A stretch of 64,000 bases of DNA, from assembly GCF_021168455.1 (NCBI RefSeq), contig NZ_JAJOZR010000007.1, positions 62,001 through 126,000 of the forward strand. The letters run 5' to 3'. The stretch comes from Ferranicluibacter quercicola (GTDB lineage Bacteria; Pseudomonadota; Alphaproteobacteria; Rhizobiales; Rhizobiaceae). A program made the position numbers and the translations under genes. Below, in pieces: positions 29,469 through 39,918 of the stretch; within the stretch, counting starts at the first letter, position 1, and every line of letters begins with the position of its first letter. The notes under the pieces were generated by a model that was not told where the DNA came from, searched no databases, and worked only from the letters and a program-made list of their open reading frames with translations.

Positions 29469-31277
29469 TCAGGCCGCCGGCAGGCTGACGATGAAGCGGG
29501 CGCCGCTCCGGTATTCCGGATCGAGCACGAGCGCGCCGCCATGGCTTTCCGCGATGCGCCTTGCCAGCGACAGGCCGACGCCGGTGCCCGGGAAGACGCT
29601 TTCGTCCCGATGCAGCCGCTGGAAGATGTCGAAGATCCTGTCCGCATGTTGCGGATCGATCCCGACGCCGTTGTCGCTGAAGGCGATATGTACAGACCGC
29701 CCCGCCCGCCACCCGTTGATCAGGAGTTCCGGCAGGATGCCCGCCCGGCGGTACTTGATGGCGTTGCCGATGACGTTCTGAAAGAGGCGCTTCAACAGTT
29801 CGGGATCGCCGATCACGTCGGGTAGGTCAGCGGCCTTGATGAGGGCGCCGCTCTCGGCGATGTGACTTTGCAGGTTCCCGAGCGTCTCCTCGACGACCTC
29901 GCGCAGATCAACGCGATGCGGGCTGATGATCCGATCGGCGATCCGCGCATAATCGAGCAGGCTGTCGACCAGATGCATGAGACGCCGCGACTTGCCGCGC
30001 AGCTGCGTCGCATAAGCCGACACATTGCTTAGTTCGTTCGAGGCGATGTCGTCAGCGATCATCTCGGCGAACATCGAGATCTGCCGCATCGGCGCCTTCA
30101 GATCGTGCGAGACGCTGCTGGTGAATTGCCCGAGTGCCTCGTTCTTGCGTTGCAGCTCCGAACTCTGCTCGGCAATGCGCATCTGCTGCCGCTTGATCTC
30201 GGTGATATCGCGCCCTACCGTAACATATTCGACAAGGCGCCCGTCCTCGAACACCGCAAGTTTCGACCAGAGGATCCAGACCTCGGCGCCGGTGGCGGAC
30301 ACGCGGCGCTGCTCCCGGGTGGTCGCGGGCGCTTCCGGCGTCAGACGTAGAAGGATCTCCGCCAGCGGATCGCCCGCCACGCTGAAATCGAGGCAGCTTC
30401 GGCCGACGATGGCAGCGGCCGACAGGCCGATAAAGGTGGCGAAGCGCTGGTTCACGAATGTGTAGATCAGATCGGGCGACAGGCGGGTGATGAGGTCGGG
30501 AATGGTCTCGACCAGCGTCGCATAGTCCTGCCGCTGCCGCTCCAGTTCCTGTTCGACCTTTTTCAGGTCGGTCACGTCGACGCGGATGGCAACGGTGTTG
30601 CCGTCCGCCGTCAACGTGTTCTCGGCTCTCAGCCATCGGCCATTGGTGTAGGGGAAGATTTCCGGCATTCCGTCGGCCCTGCGGAACAGCTCGACCTGGC
30701 GTCGCATCCGGGCTTCGGCATCCGGCGATCCCGGCACCACCCCCTCTTCCGCCAGGATTTCCAGCGCGAAATCCGCCGCCTGCATGCCGATCCGCAGACG
30801 CTCCCCGACAGGGCCGAAAAGCTGGCGATAGGCCCGGTTGCAGAGAATCAGCCGCTCGTCCTTGTCGTAGATCGCAATGCCCTCGGCGATCACGTCGAGC
30901 GCCGTATCCACAGCGCGCGGCGACGGGACGTCGTCCGCAGCATCGCGCAGACGTTTCGCACGAATGATCCGGATGGAGGTTTGCGATGCAGCGGCTGTGT
31001 CTGGAACCAAGATGATGCGCGTCATGCCGATGAAGCGCGTGCCATCCATGCGTCTGTAAAGAACGGACACATCATGGGCGTTGCCCGCGCCATCCGGAAA
31101 GGCCTCGTCGAGCAGCGGCGCGATCGGCTGGCCGACGATCATGCCGGCCTCGAACCCGAAAAGGACCGCCGCGGCCGGGTTGACCGAAAGGATCGCCCCA
31201 CCCGGCGTCGTCACGATGACGGCGTCGGGATGATCATTGTACAGAGCCTCGAGGATCGTCCGGTCCGGAATGGGCAA
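29469..31277 (-). CDS. Multi-PAS sensor histidine kinase
   Basis: The 602-residue protein has three PAS-like segments (about residues 10-105, 125-240 and 250-365; for example ALDVIAEGIAIYDKDERLIL and VETIPDLITRLSPDLIYTFV). A dimerisation/phosphorylation helix follows with SVSHDLKAPMRQ (His about 391), then an ATPase domain with N box NVIGNAIKY, G1 DNGVGID and G2 GTGVGLSLARR. The H-box form is that of phytochrome-like kinases. No signal peptide or membrane span is seen, so it is probably cytosolic and senses an internal ligand. No response regulator gene is adjacent. It is convergent with gcvP. Confidence 0.9.
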   Translation of the reverse strand: MPIPDRTILEALYNDHPDAVIVTTPGGAILSVNPAAAVLFGFEAGMIVGQPIAPLLDEAFPDGAGNAHDVSVLYRRMDGTRFIGMTRIILVPDTAAASQTSIRIIRAKRLRDAADDVPSPRAVDTALDVIAEGIAIYDKDERLILCNRAYRQLFGPVGERLRIGMQAADFALEILAEEGVVPGSPDAEARMRRQVELFRRADGMPEIFPYTNGRWLRAENTLTADGNTVAIRVDVTDLKKVEQELERQRQDYATLVETIPDLITRLSPDLIYTFVNQRFATFIGLSAAAIVGRSCLDFSVAGDPLAEILLRLTPEAPATTREQRRVSATGAEVWILWSKLAVFEDGRLVEYVTVGRDITEIKRQQMRIAEQSSELQRKNEALGQFTSSVSHDLKAPMRQISMFAEMIADDIASNELSNVSAYATQLRGKSRRLMHLVDSLLDYARIADRIISPHRVDLREVVEETLGNLQSHIAESGALIKAADLPDVIGDPELLKRLFQNVIGNAIKYRRAGILPELLINGWRAGRSVHIAFSDNGVGIDPQHADRIFDIFQRLHRDESVFPGTGVGLSLARRIAESHGGALVLDPEYRSGARFIVSLPAA

Positions 31278-31439
31278 ATCAGCGCCTCTGCCACATAGGT
31301 GAGTTTCGGCGAACGATACGGGCGAATGATTTCCGGTCGGTTGATGTTGGATGCGAAAGACCGGTCGATCAGAACCAGCAGCGGCTCCCGCGAGCCGTCG
31401 CTGTCAACGAAACGGAAGATCCCGGGCCGCCGTCCGCTT

Positions 31440-31832
31440 TCAGCCGACCCGGACCACGGCCTCGCCGTTTGCGGCAAGTGCTGCAAGGTCTGCAGGCTTC
31501 AGTTCGACCGATTCGCCGCAACCGCAGGCCGATGTCTGGTTGGGATTGTTGAAGGTGAAGCCGGACCGCATCTTGGTGACTTCGAAATCCATGCGCGTGC
31601 CGAGCAGATAGAGCACCGCTTCGGGCGCAACCCACACACGGGCACCCGCATGCTCGATCAGGTCGTCCTTCGCATGGGGTTCCGTCACCAGATCCACGGC
31701 ATACTCCATGCCGGCGCATCCGCCCTTCTTGATGGACAGCCGGATGCCCTTCGTGTCGCCACCCGCGTTCTCGACAATGGCGTTGACGCGCTGTGCCGCC
31801 GCGTCGGACAGGCTCATGACCGCAAAACCCAT
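31440..31832 (-). CDS. sufA: Iron-sulfur cluster assembly protein, SufA/HesB family
   Basis: The 130-residue A-type carrier has the three conserved cysteines: KKGGCAGMEY and the C-terminal TSACGCGES. Such proteins receive a cluster from the SufBCD scaffold and pass it to apo-enzymes. An AAGGAG six bases upstream supports the ATG at 31832. It is the last gene of the suf operon, in the order seen in Agrobacterium (sufS2-B-C-D-S1-X-A). Confidence 0.93.
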   Translation of the reverse strand: MGFAVMSLSDAAAQRVNAIVENAGGDTKGIRLSIKKGGCAGMEYAVDLVTEPHAKDDLIEHAGARVWVAPEAVLYLLGTRMDFEVTKMRSGFTFNNPNQTSACGCGESVELKPADLAALAANGEAVVRVG

Positions 31833-31907
31833 GGAAATTCTCCTTGCAACACCCGGGTTCAAGGCCCGGTGCTCTGCATTCGAATGTAAGACCCTATCGC
31901 CCGTTGA

Positions 31908-32300
31908 TCAATACCAGCCGACGGCGACTTGCGCCTCCTCGGACATGCGATCCGGCGTCCATGGCGGATCAAAGGTCATGGACACCTCGACGCCCGAAAC
32001 GCCCTCCACCGCACCGACGGCATTCTCGACCCAGCCCGGCATTTCGCCGGCGACCGGGCAGCCCGGCGCCGTCAGCGTCATGGCGATCTTCACCATCCGG
32101 TCGTCCTCGATGTCGATCTTGTAGATTAATCCGAGTTCGTAGATGTCGGCCGGGATTTCCGGGTCGTAGACGGTCTTCAGCGCGGAGATCACGTCGTCCG
32201 ACAAGCGCGCCAGTTCTTCCGGCGGAATAGCCGACTGGACGATGCCGTCACGCGCATCCGCGGTTTCGCCTGTGGTGTCGGCCGGGGTCTCAAGGGTCAT
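31908..32300 (-). CDS. sufT: DUF59/MIP18-family Fe-S assembly protein (SufT/SufX)
   Basis: A 130-residue protein with the DUF59 core (ISALKTVYDPEIPADIYELG, then AMTLTAPGCPVAGEMPGWVE), preceded by a 30-residue acidic leader. This family helps mature iron-sulfur proteins; in rhizobial suf operons it is called sufX or sufT. It lies between sufS and sufA. The ATG at 32300 follows an MTLETP start that fits other members; the longer frame runs into sufS. Confidence 0.9.
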   Translation of the reverse strand: MTLETPADTTGETADARDGIVQSAIPPEELARLSDDVISALKTVYDPEIPADIYELGLIYKIDIEDDRMVKIAMTLTAPGCPVAGEMPGWVENAVGAVEGVSGVEVSMTFDPPWTPDRMSEEAQVAVGWY

Positions 32301-32310
32301 GCTCGTATCC

Positions 32311-33552
32311 TCACGCAAAGAATGTCCGTGCCTGTTCCAGCGCGGCGACCAGCACGTCGACTTCGGCGCGCGTGTTGTAGAGCCCGAACGAGGCCCGGCA
32401 GGTGGATGTGACGCCGAACCGCTTGAGAAGCGGCATGGCGCAATGAGTGCCGGCCCGCACCGCGACGCCCGCACGGTCGATGACCGTGGACACGTCATGG
32501 GCATGCACCCCTTCGATCTCGAAGGAGAAGATACCGCCCTTGCCCGGCGCCTGACCGATCACCCGCAGCGAGTTCACCGACTGCAGCCGCTCGGCCGCAT
32601 AGGCAGCGAGATCCGCCTCGTGCCGCGCGATCCTGTCGCGGCCGATCCCGTCCATATAGTCGAGCGCCACACCGAGGCCGATCGCCTGCACGATCGGCGG
32701 CGTTCCCGCCTCGAAACGGTGAGGCGGCTCGTTGTAGCTGATCGCGTCTTCGCTGACGTCGATGATCATCTCACCGCCGCCCATGAAGGGTTGCATCTCG
32801 GCCAGACGCTCCTTCTTGCCGTAGAGCACGCCGATGCCCGAGGGGCCGTAGAGCTTGTGGCCGGTCATGACGTACCAGTCGCAATCGATGTCCTGCACGT
32901 CCACCGGCATGTGCACGGCCGCCTGGCTGCCATCGACCAGCACCGGGATACCGCGCTCATGCGCGATGCGGCAGATCTCCTTGACATCAACGATCGTCCC
33001 GAGCGCGTTCGACATATGCGTGATGGCCACCAGCTTCGTCTTCGGCGTCAGGCATTTGACGAAGTCGTCGATGTGGAACACGCCCTGATCGTCCACCGGC
33101 GCCCAGACCAGCTTTGCGCCCTGCCGCTCGCGGATGAAGTGCCAGGGGACGATGTTGGAGTGGTGCTCCATGATCGAGATCACGATCTCGTCGTCCGCAC
33201 CAAGCTTCGGCATGCCCCAGCCATAGGCGACCGTGTTGATCGCCTCGGTCGAGGACTTGGTGAACACGATGTCATCGACGGAGGGCGCATTCAGAAAGCG
33301 CCGCACCGTCTCGCGCGACTGCTCGTAGGCATCCGTCGCGGCATTCGACAGGAAATGCAGGCCGCGATGGACATTGGCGTATTCGTTGGCATAGGCATGG
33401 CTGATGGCGTCGATGACGACCTGCGGCTTCTGGGCCGAGGCGCCATTGTCGAGATAGACGAGCGGCTTGCCGTAGACGGTCCGCGACAGAATCGGAAAAT
33501 CCTGCCGTATCCGCTCGACGTCATATGCCTCTAGGGAAACCGTCTGGTCCAT
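32311..33552 (-). CDS. sufS: Cysteine desulfurase SufS
   Basis: SufS takes sulfur from cysteine for cluster building. The 413-residue sequence has the class II layout: LDNGASAQKPQVVIDAI, STEAINTVAYGWG, the PLP lysine in MTGHKLYGPSGIGVLYG and the active cysteine in RAGTHCAMPLLKRFG. It stands between sufD and sufT. Together with the class I enzyme at 37.8 kb this operon has two desulfurases, as in Agrobacterium. Confidence 0.96.
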   Translation of the reverse strand: MDQTVSLEAYDVERIRQDFPILSRTVYGKPLVYLDNGASAQKPQVVIDAISHAYANEYANVHRGLHFLSNAATDAYEQSRETVRRFLNAPSVDDIVFTKSSTEAINTVAYGWGMPKLGADDEIVISIMEHHSNIVPWHFIRERQGAKLVWAPVDDQGVFHIDDFVKCLTPKTKLVAITHMSNALGTIVDVKEICRIAHERGIPVLVDGSQAAVHMPVDVQDIDCDWYVMTGHKLYGPSGIGVLYGKKERLAEMQPFMGGGEMIIDVSEDAISYNEPPHRFEAGTPPIVQAIGLGVALDYMDGIGRDRIARHEADLAAYAAERLQSVNSLRVIGQAPGKGGIFSFEIEGVHAHDVSTVIDRAGVAVRAGTHCAMPLLKRFGVTSTCRASFGLYNTRAEVDVLVAALEQARTFFA

Positions 33553-33596
33553 GGGTGCCTCTGCTTTCTGCCTCGGTGCGCGCGCGCCGGATACGA

Positions 33597-34871
33597 TCAG
33601 GCGTGCCGCGCCAGCCATTCGGCGATGATGAGTTCCAGCGGCTCGATCAGCGTTTCGCTGTCCAGCTCCTCGACGATCTCGTCCACGAAGGCGTTCACCA
33701 GCATGGCGCGCGCCCGGTTTTCCGGAATGCCGCGGGCCTGGAGATAATAGAGATGCGTCGGGTTCAGGTCGATCACGGTTGCGCCATGGCCGCACTGCAC
33801 GTCGTCGGCAAAGATCTCAAGTTCGGGCTTGGCGGAGAAATCCGCGTCGTCCGACAGCAGGAGCGTGTTGCACGCCATCTTCGCATCCGTCTTCTGCGCA
33901 TCCTGCGCCACACGGATCTGCCCCTGGAACACGCCGCGCGCCCGGTCGAAGAGCACGTTGCGAATAATTTCGGTCGAGGTCGTGTTGGCCACGTCATGGC
34001 CGAGCGTGAAGGTCACGTCCGTCAGGCTGTCGCCACCCATCAGGTTGATGCCGCGCAGCTTGAAGTCCGAGCCTTCGCCCGTCACCACGCCGTGCACTTC
34101 CTGGCGAACCAGCTTGCCGCCGGCATTGATGACGAACAGCTTGAACGACGCGTTTTCGCCCAGCTCGAAATTGAGCTGACCGAGATGCGTGTCGTCGTCG
34201 CCCTGCTGCTGCAGCAGGATCCAGGTTACCTCGGCGCCCGCCTCGATGATGAGGTCGGACACGGAGGAAACGAGGCTCGGCGTGCCGTCGACCGACAGAT
34301 GCCGCTCGATCACGGTCGCCTTGGAACCGGGCCCGAAGGTCACCGGAAAGCGGCTGTGGCTCTGTCCCGTGCTCTGCACGATCTGGAGTTCCAGCGGCTG
34401 AACCAGCACGGTCTCTTCCGGAATCTCGATCTCGAAGCCGTCGCGAACGAAGGTGCCGTTGATGCGGCCGATGGCATCTTCGGTATTCCGCTCGACCAGA
34501 TCGCCGGCCGCCGTGCCGTCGAGCAGGCTCTCGCCATAGCGCTTGACGACGACGCCCTGCGGCGCATCGCTGACGTCGGCCCGGCCATTGAGGACCGTCA
34601 GTACGGAGGAGCCGACCGCCAGAGGTGCGACCGCTTCCGCAAAGGCAGAGCCATCGAAGGCAGGAACGGTCCGCAGCAATGCGCGCAGATCGGTATAGTG
34701 CCAGGCCTCCAGCCGCCGCGTCGGCAGACCGGCATCCTTCAGGTCGGAGAGCAGCAGGTCGCGCGCCGAGAGAACGGCGCCGTCACCGGGAAGGTCGCTG
34801 ACCTGATGATTATACGCTTCCAACAGTGCCGTTTCGGCAGCCGTCCGCGTGATCGTGTTCTGAATGTTCAT
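33597..34871 (-). CDS. sufD: Fe-S cluster assembly protein SufD
   Basis: The 424-residue beta-helix protein partners SufB and SufC in the scaffold complex. The C-terminal core region QCGHGATVIDLNPTHLYYLQ and the end EELDSETLIEPLELIIAEWL fit SufD. AAGGAG about eight bases before the ATG at 34871 decides the start (NIQNTITRTAAETALLEAY). It starts 14 bp after the end of sufC. Confidence 0.95.
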   Translation of the reverse strand: MNIQNTITRTAAETALLEAYNHQVSDLPGDGAVLSARDLLLSDLKDAGLPTRRLEAWHYTDLRALLRTVPAFDGSAFAEAVAPLAVGSSVLTVLNGRADVSDAPQGVVVKRYGESLLDGTAAGDLVERNTEDAIGRINGTFVRDGFEIEIPEETVLVQPLELQIVQSTGQSHSRFPVTFGPGSKATVIERHLSVDGTPSLVSSVSDLIIEAGAEVTWILLQQQGDDDTHLGQLNFELGENASFKLFVINAGGKLVRQEVHGVVTGEGSDFKLRGINLMGGDSLTDVTFTLGHDVANTTSTEIIRNVLFDRARGVFQGQIRVAQDAQKTDAKMACNTLLLSDDADFSAKPELEIFADDVQCGHGATVIDLNPTHLYYLQARGIPENRARAMLVNAFVDEIVEELDSETLIEPLELIIAEWLARHA

Positions 34872-34885
34872 GAGCAAACGCTCCT

Positions 34886-35641
<756 letters not shown>

Positions 35642-35700
35642 TGGTCATTCCTTCCGGCGGCCAGTGGCGATCACGACCAATGGCTTATTTGATCCTGAAA

Positions 35701-35768
35701 GACGATGGCGAAACCGCGGTTCAACCCGCGAACGTCTCTCGGGCTTGTCCCGAGGATCTGCCATCGTC
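35701..35768. repeat. Branched (three-way) inverted-repeat structure
   Basis: An outer 9-bp stem (GACGATGGC at 35701-35709 with GCCATCGTC at 35760-35768) encloses two hairpins: CGCGG/CCGCG at 35715-35730 and the CTCGGG/CCCGAG palindrome at 35738-35754. It lies directly before the end of the GIY-YIG gene, between it and sufC. In RNA it could act as a barrier or processing site in the suf transcript. Confidence 0.6.
35738..35760. repeat. Left inverted repeat of GIY-YIG cassette
   Basis: A 23-bp sequence with core TCGGGCTTGTCCCGA, itself a palindrome with a five-base centre. It matches 36134-36156 in inverted orientation at 22 of 23 bases. Confidence 0.85.
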
Positions 35769-36122
35769 TCAATTATAATTGTCCCACGTTATCGTGTTCG
35801 CGTGAGGACGATAAAGATTGTCGAGTTCATCGATACGTTCAAACAGATCGATCCACGTTGGATTGAGGCCCTCTATCAGCTTCATTTTCCACTCCCGCCG
35901 ATACCGTTTCAGCGATTTCTCGCGCTGTATGGCTATGACAATGTTCGGGTGCCGTTCGAACCACACCAGCTTTTCCGCTCTGTATTTCGCCGTAAACCCT
36001 TCGTGGACATGATCCCGATGCTCACGCACTCTACACGTCAAATCGCTCGTCACGCCTGTATAGATCACGCCGCGAGGTTTATCGGTCATCATGTAAACGA
36101 AGCCTGACAACTCTGTCTCCAT
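35769..36122 (-). CDS. GIY-YIG nuclease family protein
   Basis: The 117-residue protein matches the single-domain YhbQ/UvrC-N-like GIY-YIG fold: FVYMMTDKPRGVIYTGVTSD (an Y-x-M and V-I-Y form of GIY/YIG), Arg in TCRVREHRDH, KYRAEKLVWFERH, and Glu in IQREKSLKRYRREWKMKLIE. The GIY-YIG motif is GVIYTGV. These proteins cut DNA in repair, restriction or mobile elements; standalone bacterial members are mostly uncharacterised. It is out of place in the suf operon, has lower G+C than its neighbours and is bounded by inverted repeats. ATG at 36122 is preferred (METELSGFVYMM). Confidence 0.88.
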   Translation of the reverse strand: METELSGFVYMMTDKPRGVIYTGVTSDLTCRVREHRDHVHEGFTAKYRAEKLVWFERHPNIVIAIQREKSLKRYRREWKMKLIEGLNPTWIDLFERIDELDNLYRPHANTITWDNYN

Positions 36123-36133
36123 GGGACCCGCAT

Positions 36134-36156
36134 CAGATCTTCGGGACAAGCCCGAG
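36134..36156. repeat. Right inverted repeat of GIY-YIG cassette
   Basis: Inverted copy of 35738-35760 with one mismatch, 12 bp upstream of the GIY-YIG start codon and 38 bp downstream of the sufB stop. Confidence 0.85.
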
Positions 36157-36194
36157 GATGACGAGGATGGTAGGAACGCGGCCCTAAAGCCTTA

Positions 36195-37664
<1,470 letters not shown>

Positions 37665-37680
37665 GTCATTCTCCCGTCTT

Positions 37681-37729
37681 GCCGGATGTCAAGGATCCGG
37701 CCCTCTGTGAGGCACGATTGTGTCGTGCC
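37681..37729 (-). repeat. Two hairpins in the desulfurase-sufB spacer
   Basis: GCCGGAT/ATCCGGC (37681-37701) and GGCACGA/TCGTGCC (37711-37729) are two perfect 7-bp stems just upstream of sufB. Neither has a T run on the coding strand, so they are more likely processing or stabilising structures than terminators. Confidence 0.4.
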
Positions 37730-37801
37730 GTCTATGTAATGGGCCGAGCGGGGAGTTTCACCCTTTTTCGGCCTCGAAAACTCCGCTCTTACACGCTTTC
37801 T

Positions 37802-38968
37802 TCATGCCGCGGCGACAGTCGACCGGCGCCGTCCGGCAATCCGGGCGAAGATGTCGATCAGCCGGTCGATCTCCTCGACCGTCGTCGTCGGCCCCATCGA
37901 GATACGCAGTGCGCCAAGCGACGGATCTTGCCCCATCGCCATCAACACGTGGCTCTGCCCCACCTTTCCCGAAGAACACGCGGACCCGGCCGACAGCGCG
38001 ACACCTTCCAGATCGAAGGCGATCTGCCCGGTTTCGGCCTTCAGGCCCGGCAGGCTGAAAAACGTCGTGTTGCCCACGCGCAGCGTGTCGGTACCGTGGA
38101 TCAGCACATCCGGCGCGGCTACCCGCATGCCGGCTTCCAGCCTGTCACGCAAAGTCGTGACATGCGCAGGGTAAACGCCGAGCGCATCCTGTGCCGCACG
38201 TGCAGCTGCTCCGAAACCGGCAAGCGCCGCCGGGTTCTCGGTTCCCGAGCGATGCCCTTTTTCCTGCCCGCCGCCATGGATGAGCGGGCGGGGCATCAGC
38301 ACCTCGCCCCGTGCAACAAGCGCACCCGCCCCTTTCGGGCCGCCGATCTTGTGCGAGGCGACGATGAGAAAGTCCGCACCCAGATCCGAGATCGACACCG
38401 GCATGCGGCCGACAGCCTGAACGGCATCGACAACCAGAAGCCCTCCGGCCGCTTTCACGCGCGCGGACACCTCCGCGATCGGCTGGATGACGCCAGTCTC
38501 GTTGTTGACCAGCATGACGGCAACCATCGCAATGCCTTCGTCTCGCGGATGCGCTGCAAGAGCGTGGTCGAGCGCATCGAGGTCGATCGTCCCCGTCGAC
38601 GTGACCGGCAGTTCCTCGACACGATCCCGGGGAAAGCGCCCGCCTTCGCGCACGGCGGGATGCTCGATGGCCGACACATAGAGACGCCCGACACCAAGGG
38701 GTGTCCGGCCCATGCGGAACTCGGTCGTCAGCACCATGTTGGCCGCTTCCGTCGCACCGCTGGTAAACGTGACGCAAGCGGCATCGGCCGCGCAGAGCGC
38801 TGCGACGTCGCGTCGCGCCGCCTCGATCACCGTCTTCAGCCGCCGGCCTTCCGCGTGGACGGAGGAGCCGTTGCCGGTCAGGTCGAACGCGGACAGAAAC
38901 GCGTCGCGCGCGGCATCCGAGATCGGCGCCGTTGCGTTCCAGTCCATGTAGATCCGTGCCGTGGCCAT
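37802..38968 (-). CDS. Cysteine desulfurase, NifS/IscS type (SufS2)
   Basis: The 388-residue class I desulfurase has IYMDWNATAPISDAARDAF, TFTSGATEAANMVLT, the PLP lysine in VASHKIGGPKGAGALV, HGGGQEKGHRSGTENP and the active cysteine in LSAGSACSSGKVGQSHVLMA. It opens the suf operon. The ATG at 38968 is chosen over a longer frame to 39046. The upstream region holds Irr-like and RirA-like operators, so iron should control the operon. Confidence 0.92.
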   Translation of the reverse strand: MATARIYMDWNATAPISDAARDAFLSAFDLTGNGSSVHAEGRRLKTVIEAARRDVAALCAADAACVTFTSGATEAANMVLTTEFRMGRTPLGVGRLYVSAIEHPAVREGGRFPRDRVEELPVTSTGTIDLDALDHALAAHPRDEGIAMVAVMLVNNETGVIQPIAEVSARVKAAGGLLVVDAVQAVGRMPVSISDLGADFLIVASHKIGGPKGAGALVARGEVLMPRPLIHGGGQEKGHRSGTENPAALAGFGAAARAAQDALGVYPAHVTTLRDRLEAGMRVAAPDVLIHGTDTLRVGNTTFFSLPGLKAETGQIAFDLEGVALSAGSACSSGKVGQSHVLMAMGQDPSLGALRISMGPTTTVEEIDRLIDIFARIAGRRRSTVAAA

Positions 38969-39132
38969 ATCGACCGTCCGTATCCTCTCCCTGACGCAGG
39001 ATTGTGCGCCGGGATCTGTTCTTGCCAAAAGCGCCTGCCGGCCCATCTAAACCGGAGCAGGCACCGCATTTTCCTTGAAGTTTTCGCTTCGCTTGCCGTA
39101 AGAGACGACACCTGCACGCACGCCGTGCCAAG

Positions 39133-39149
39133 TTTTGAATGGTTCTAAA
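39133..39149. promoter_or_regulatory. Irr box (ICE motif) before the suf operon
   Basis: TTTTGAA-TGG-TTCTAAA differs at one base from the rhizobial Irr-control element TTTAGAA-N3-TTCTAAA. Six bases later (39155-39161) an extra TTTAGAA half site makes a second inverted pair TTCTAAA-N5-TTTAGAA. It lies about 165 bp before the desulfurase start. Confidence 0.6.
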
Positions 39150-39165
39150 CTGGTTTTAGAAAAGC

Positions 39166-39180
39166 TGAGTGCTTTCGTCA
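39166..39180. promoter_or_regulatory. Iron-responsive operator (RirA-type) before suf
   Basis: TGA, nine bases, TCA is the IRO pattern assigned to RirA in rhizobia. It lies 16 bp from the Irr box in the spacer between the suf operon and the divergent hydrolase gene. The pattern is short, so by itself it is weak; the neighbouring Irr box strengthens it. Confidence 0.5.
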
Positions 39181-39235
39181 AGACAGCTCGGCCGTCTTAT
39201 CCGCTTATCGGAACCATGCTCACGCCGGAGACCCA

Positions 39236-39913
39236 ATGCCCGAAGTCATTTTCAACGGACCCGCTGGCCGACTGGAAGGCCGCTATCAGCCTTCCAAGCA
39301 GAAGAATGCCCCGATTGCGATCGTTCTGCACCCCCACCCCCAGTTCGGCGGGACGATGAACAATCAGATCGTCTACCAGCTTTTCTATATGTTCCAGAAG
39401 CGCGGCTTCACCACGCTGCGGTTTAACTTCCGCTCCATCGGCCGCAGCCAGGGCGAGTTCGATCACGGCGCCGGCGAACTGTCCGATGCCGCCTCGGCGC
39501 TCGACTGGGTCCAGAGCATGCATCCGGACAGCAAGAGCTGCTGGGTCGCAGGCTATTCGTTCGGCTCGTGGATCGGCATGCAGCTTCTGATGCGACGTCC
39601 GGAAATCGAAGGCTTCATCTCGGTCGCTCCGCAGCCCAATACCTACGACTTCTCGTTCCTCGCACCCTGCCCGTCTTCCGGCCTCATCATCAACGGCGAT
39701 GTGGACAAGGTCGCTCCGGAAAAGGACGTCAACACGCTGGTCGAGAAGCTGAAGACCCAGAAGGGCATCCTGATCACCCACCACACCATCCCCGGCGCCA
39801 ACCACTTCTTCAACGGCCAGGTGGATACGCTGATGGCCGAGTGCGAAGACTATCTCGACCGCCGCCTGAACGGCGAGCTGACGCCGGAGCCTGCGGCGAA
39901 GCGCATTCGCTAA
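39236..39913 (+). CDS. Alpha/beta hydrolase family protein
   Basis: The 225-residue cytosolic protein has the hydrolase fold: the oxyanion region LHPHPQFGGTMNN, nucleophile elbow CWVAGYSFGSWIG (Ser), acid region INGDVDKVAPEKD and the final His in IPGANHFFNGQ. This form, near the dienelactone-hydrolase group, is conserved in rhizobia. Substrate unknown. Divergent from suf across the iron-operator region, which might also affect it. Confidence 0.85.
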   Translation: MPEVIFNGPAGRLEGRYQPSKQKNAPIAIVLHPHPQFGGTMNNQIVYQLFYMFQKRGFTTLRFNFRSIGRSQGEFDHGAGELSDAASALDWVQSMHPDSKSCWVAGYSFGSWIGMQLLMRRPEIEGFISVAPQPNTYDFSFLAPCPSSGLIINGDVDKVAPEKDVNTLVEKLKTQKGILITHHTIPGANHFFNGQVDTLMAECEDYLDRRLNGELTPEPAAKRIR

Positions 39914-39918
39914 AACCG

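Larger units (their letters stand above)
35738..36156 (-). mobile_element. Candidate 419-bp GIY-YIG cassette inserted in the suf operon
   Basis: Two 23-bp inverted repeats bracket one gene, a GIY-YIG nuclease, and the whole lies between sufB and sufC, which are otherwise neighbours in this operon type. The gene has the same orientation as suf. The structure resembles a small mobile unit moved by the nuclease or by palindromic repeats, but no target-site duplication was found. Confidence 0.5.
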
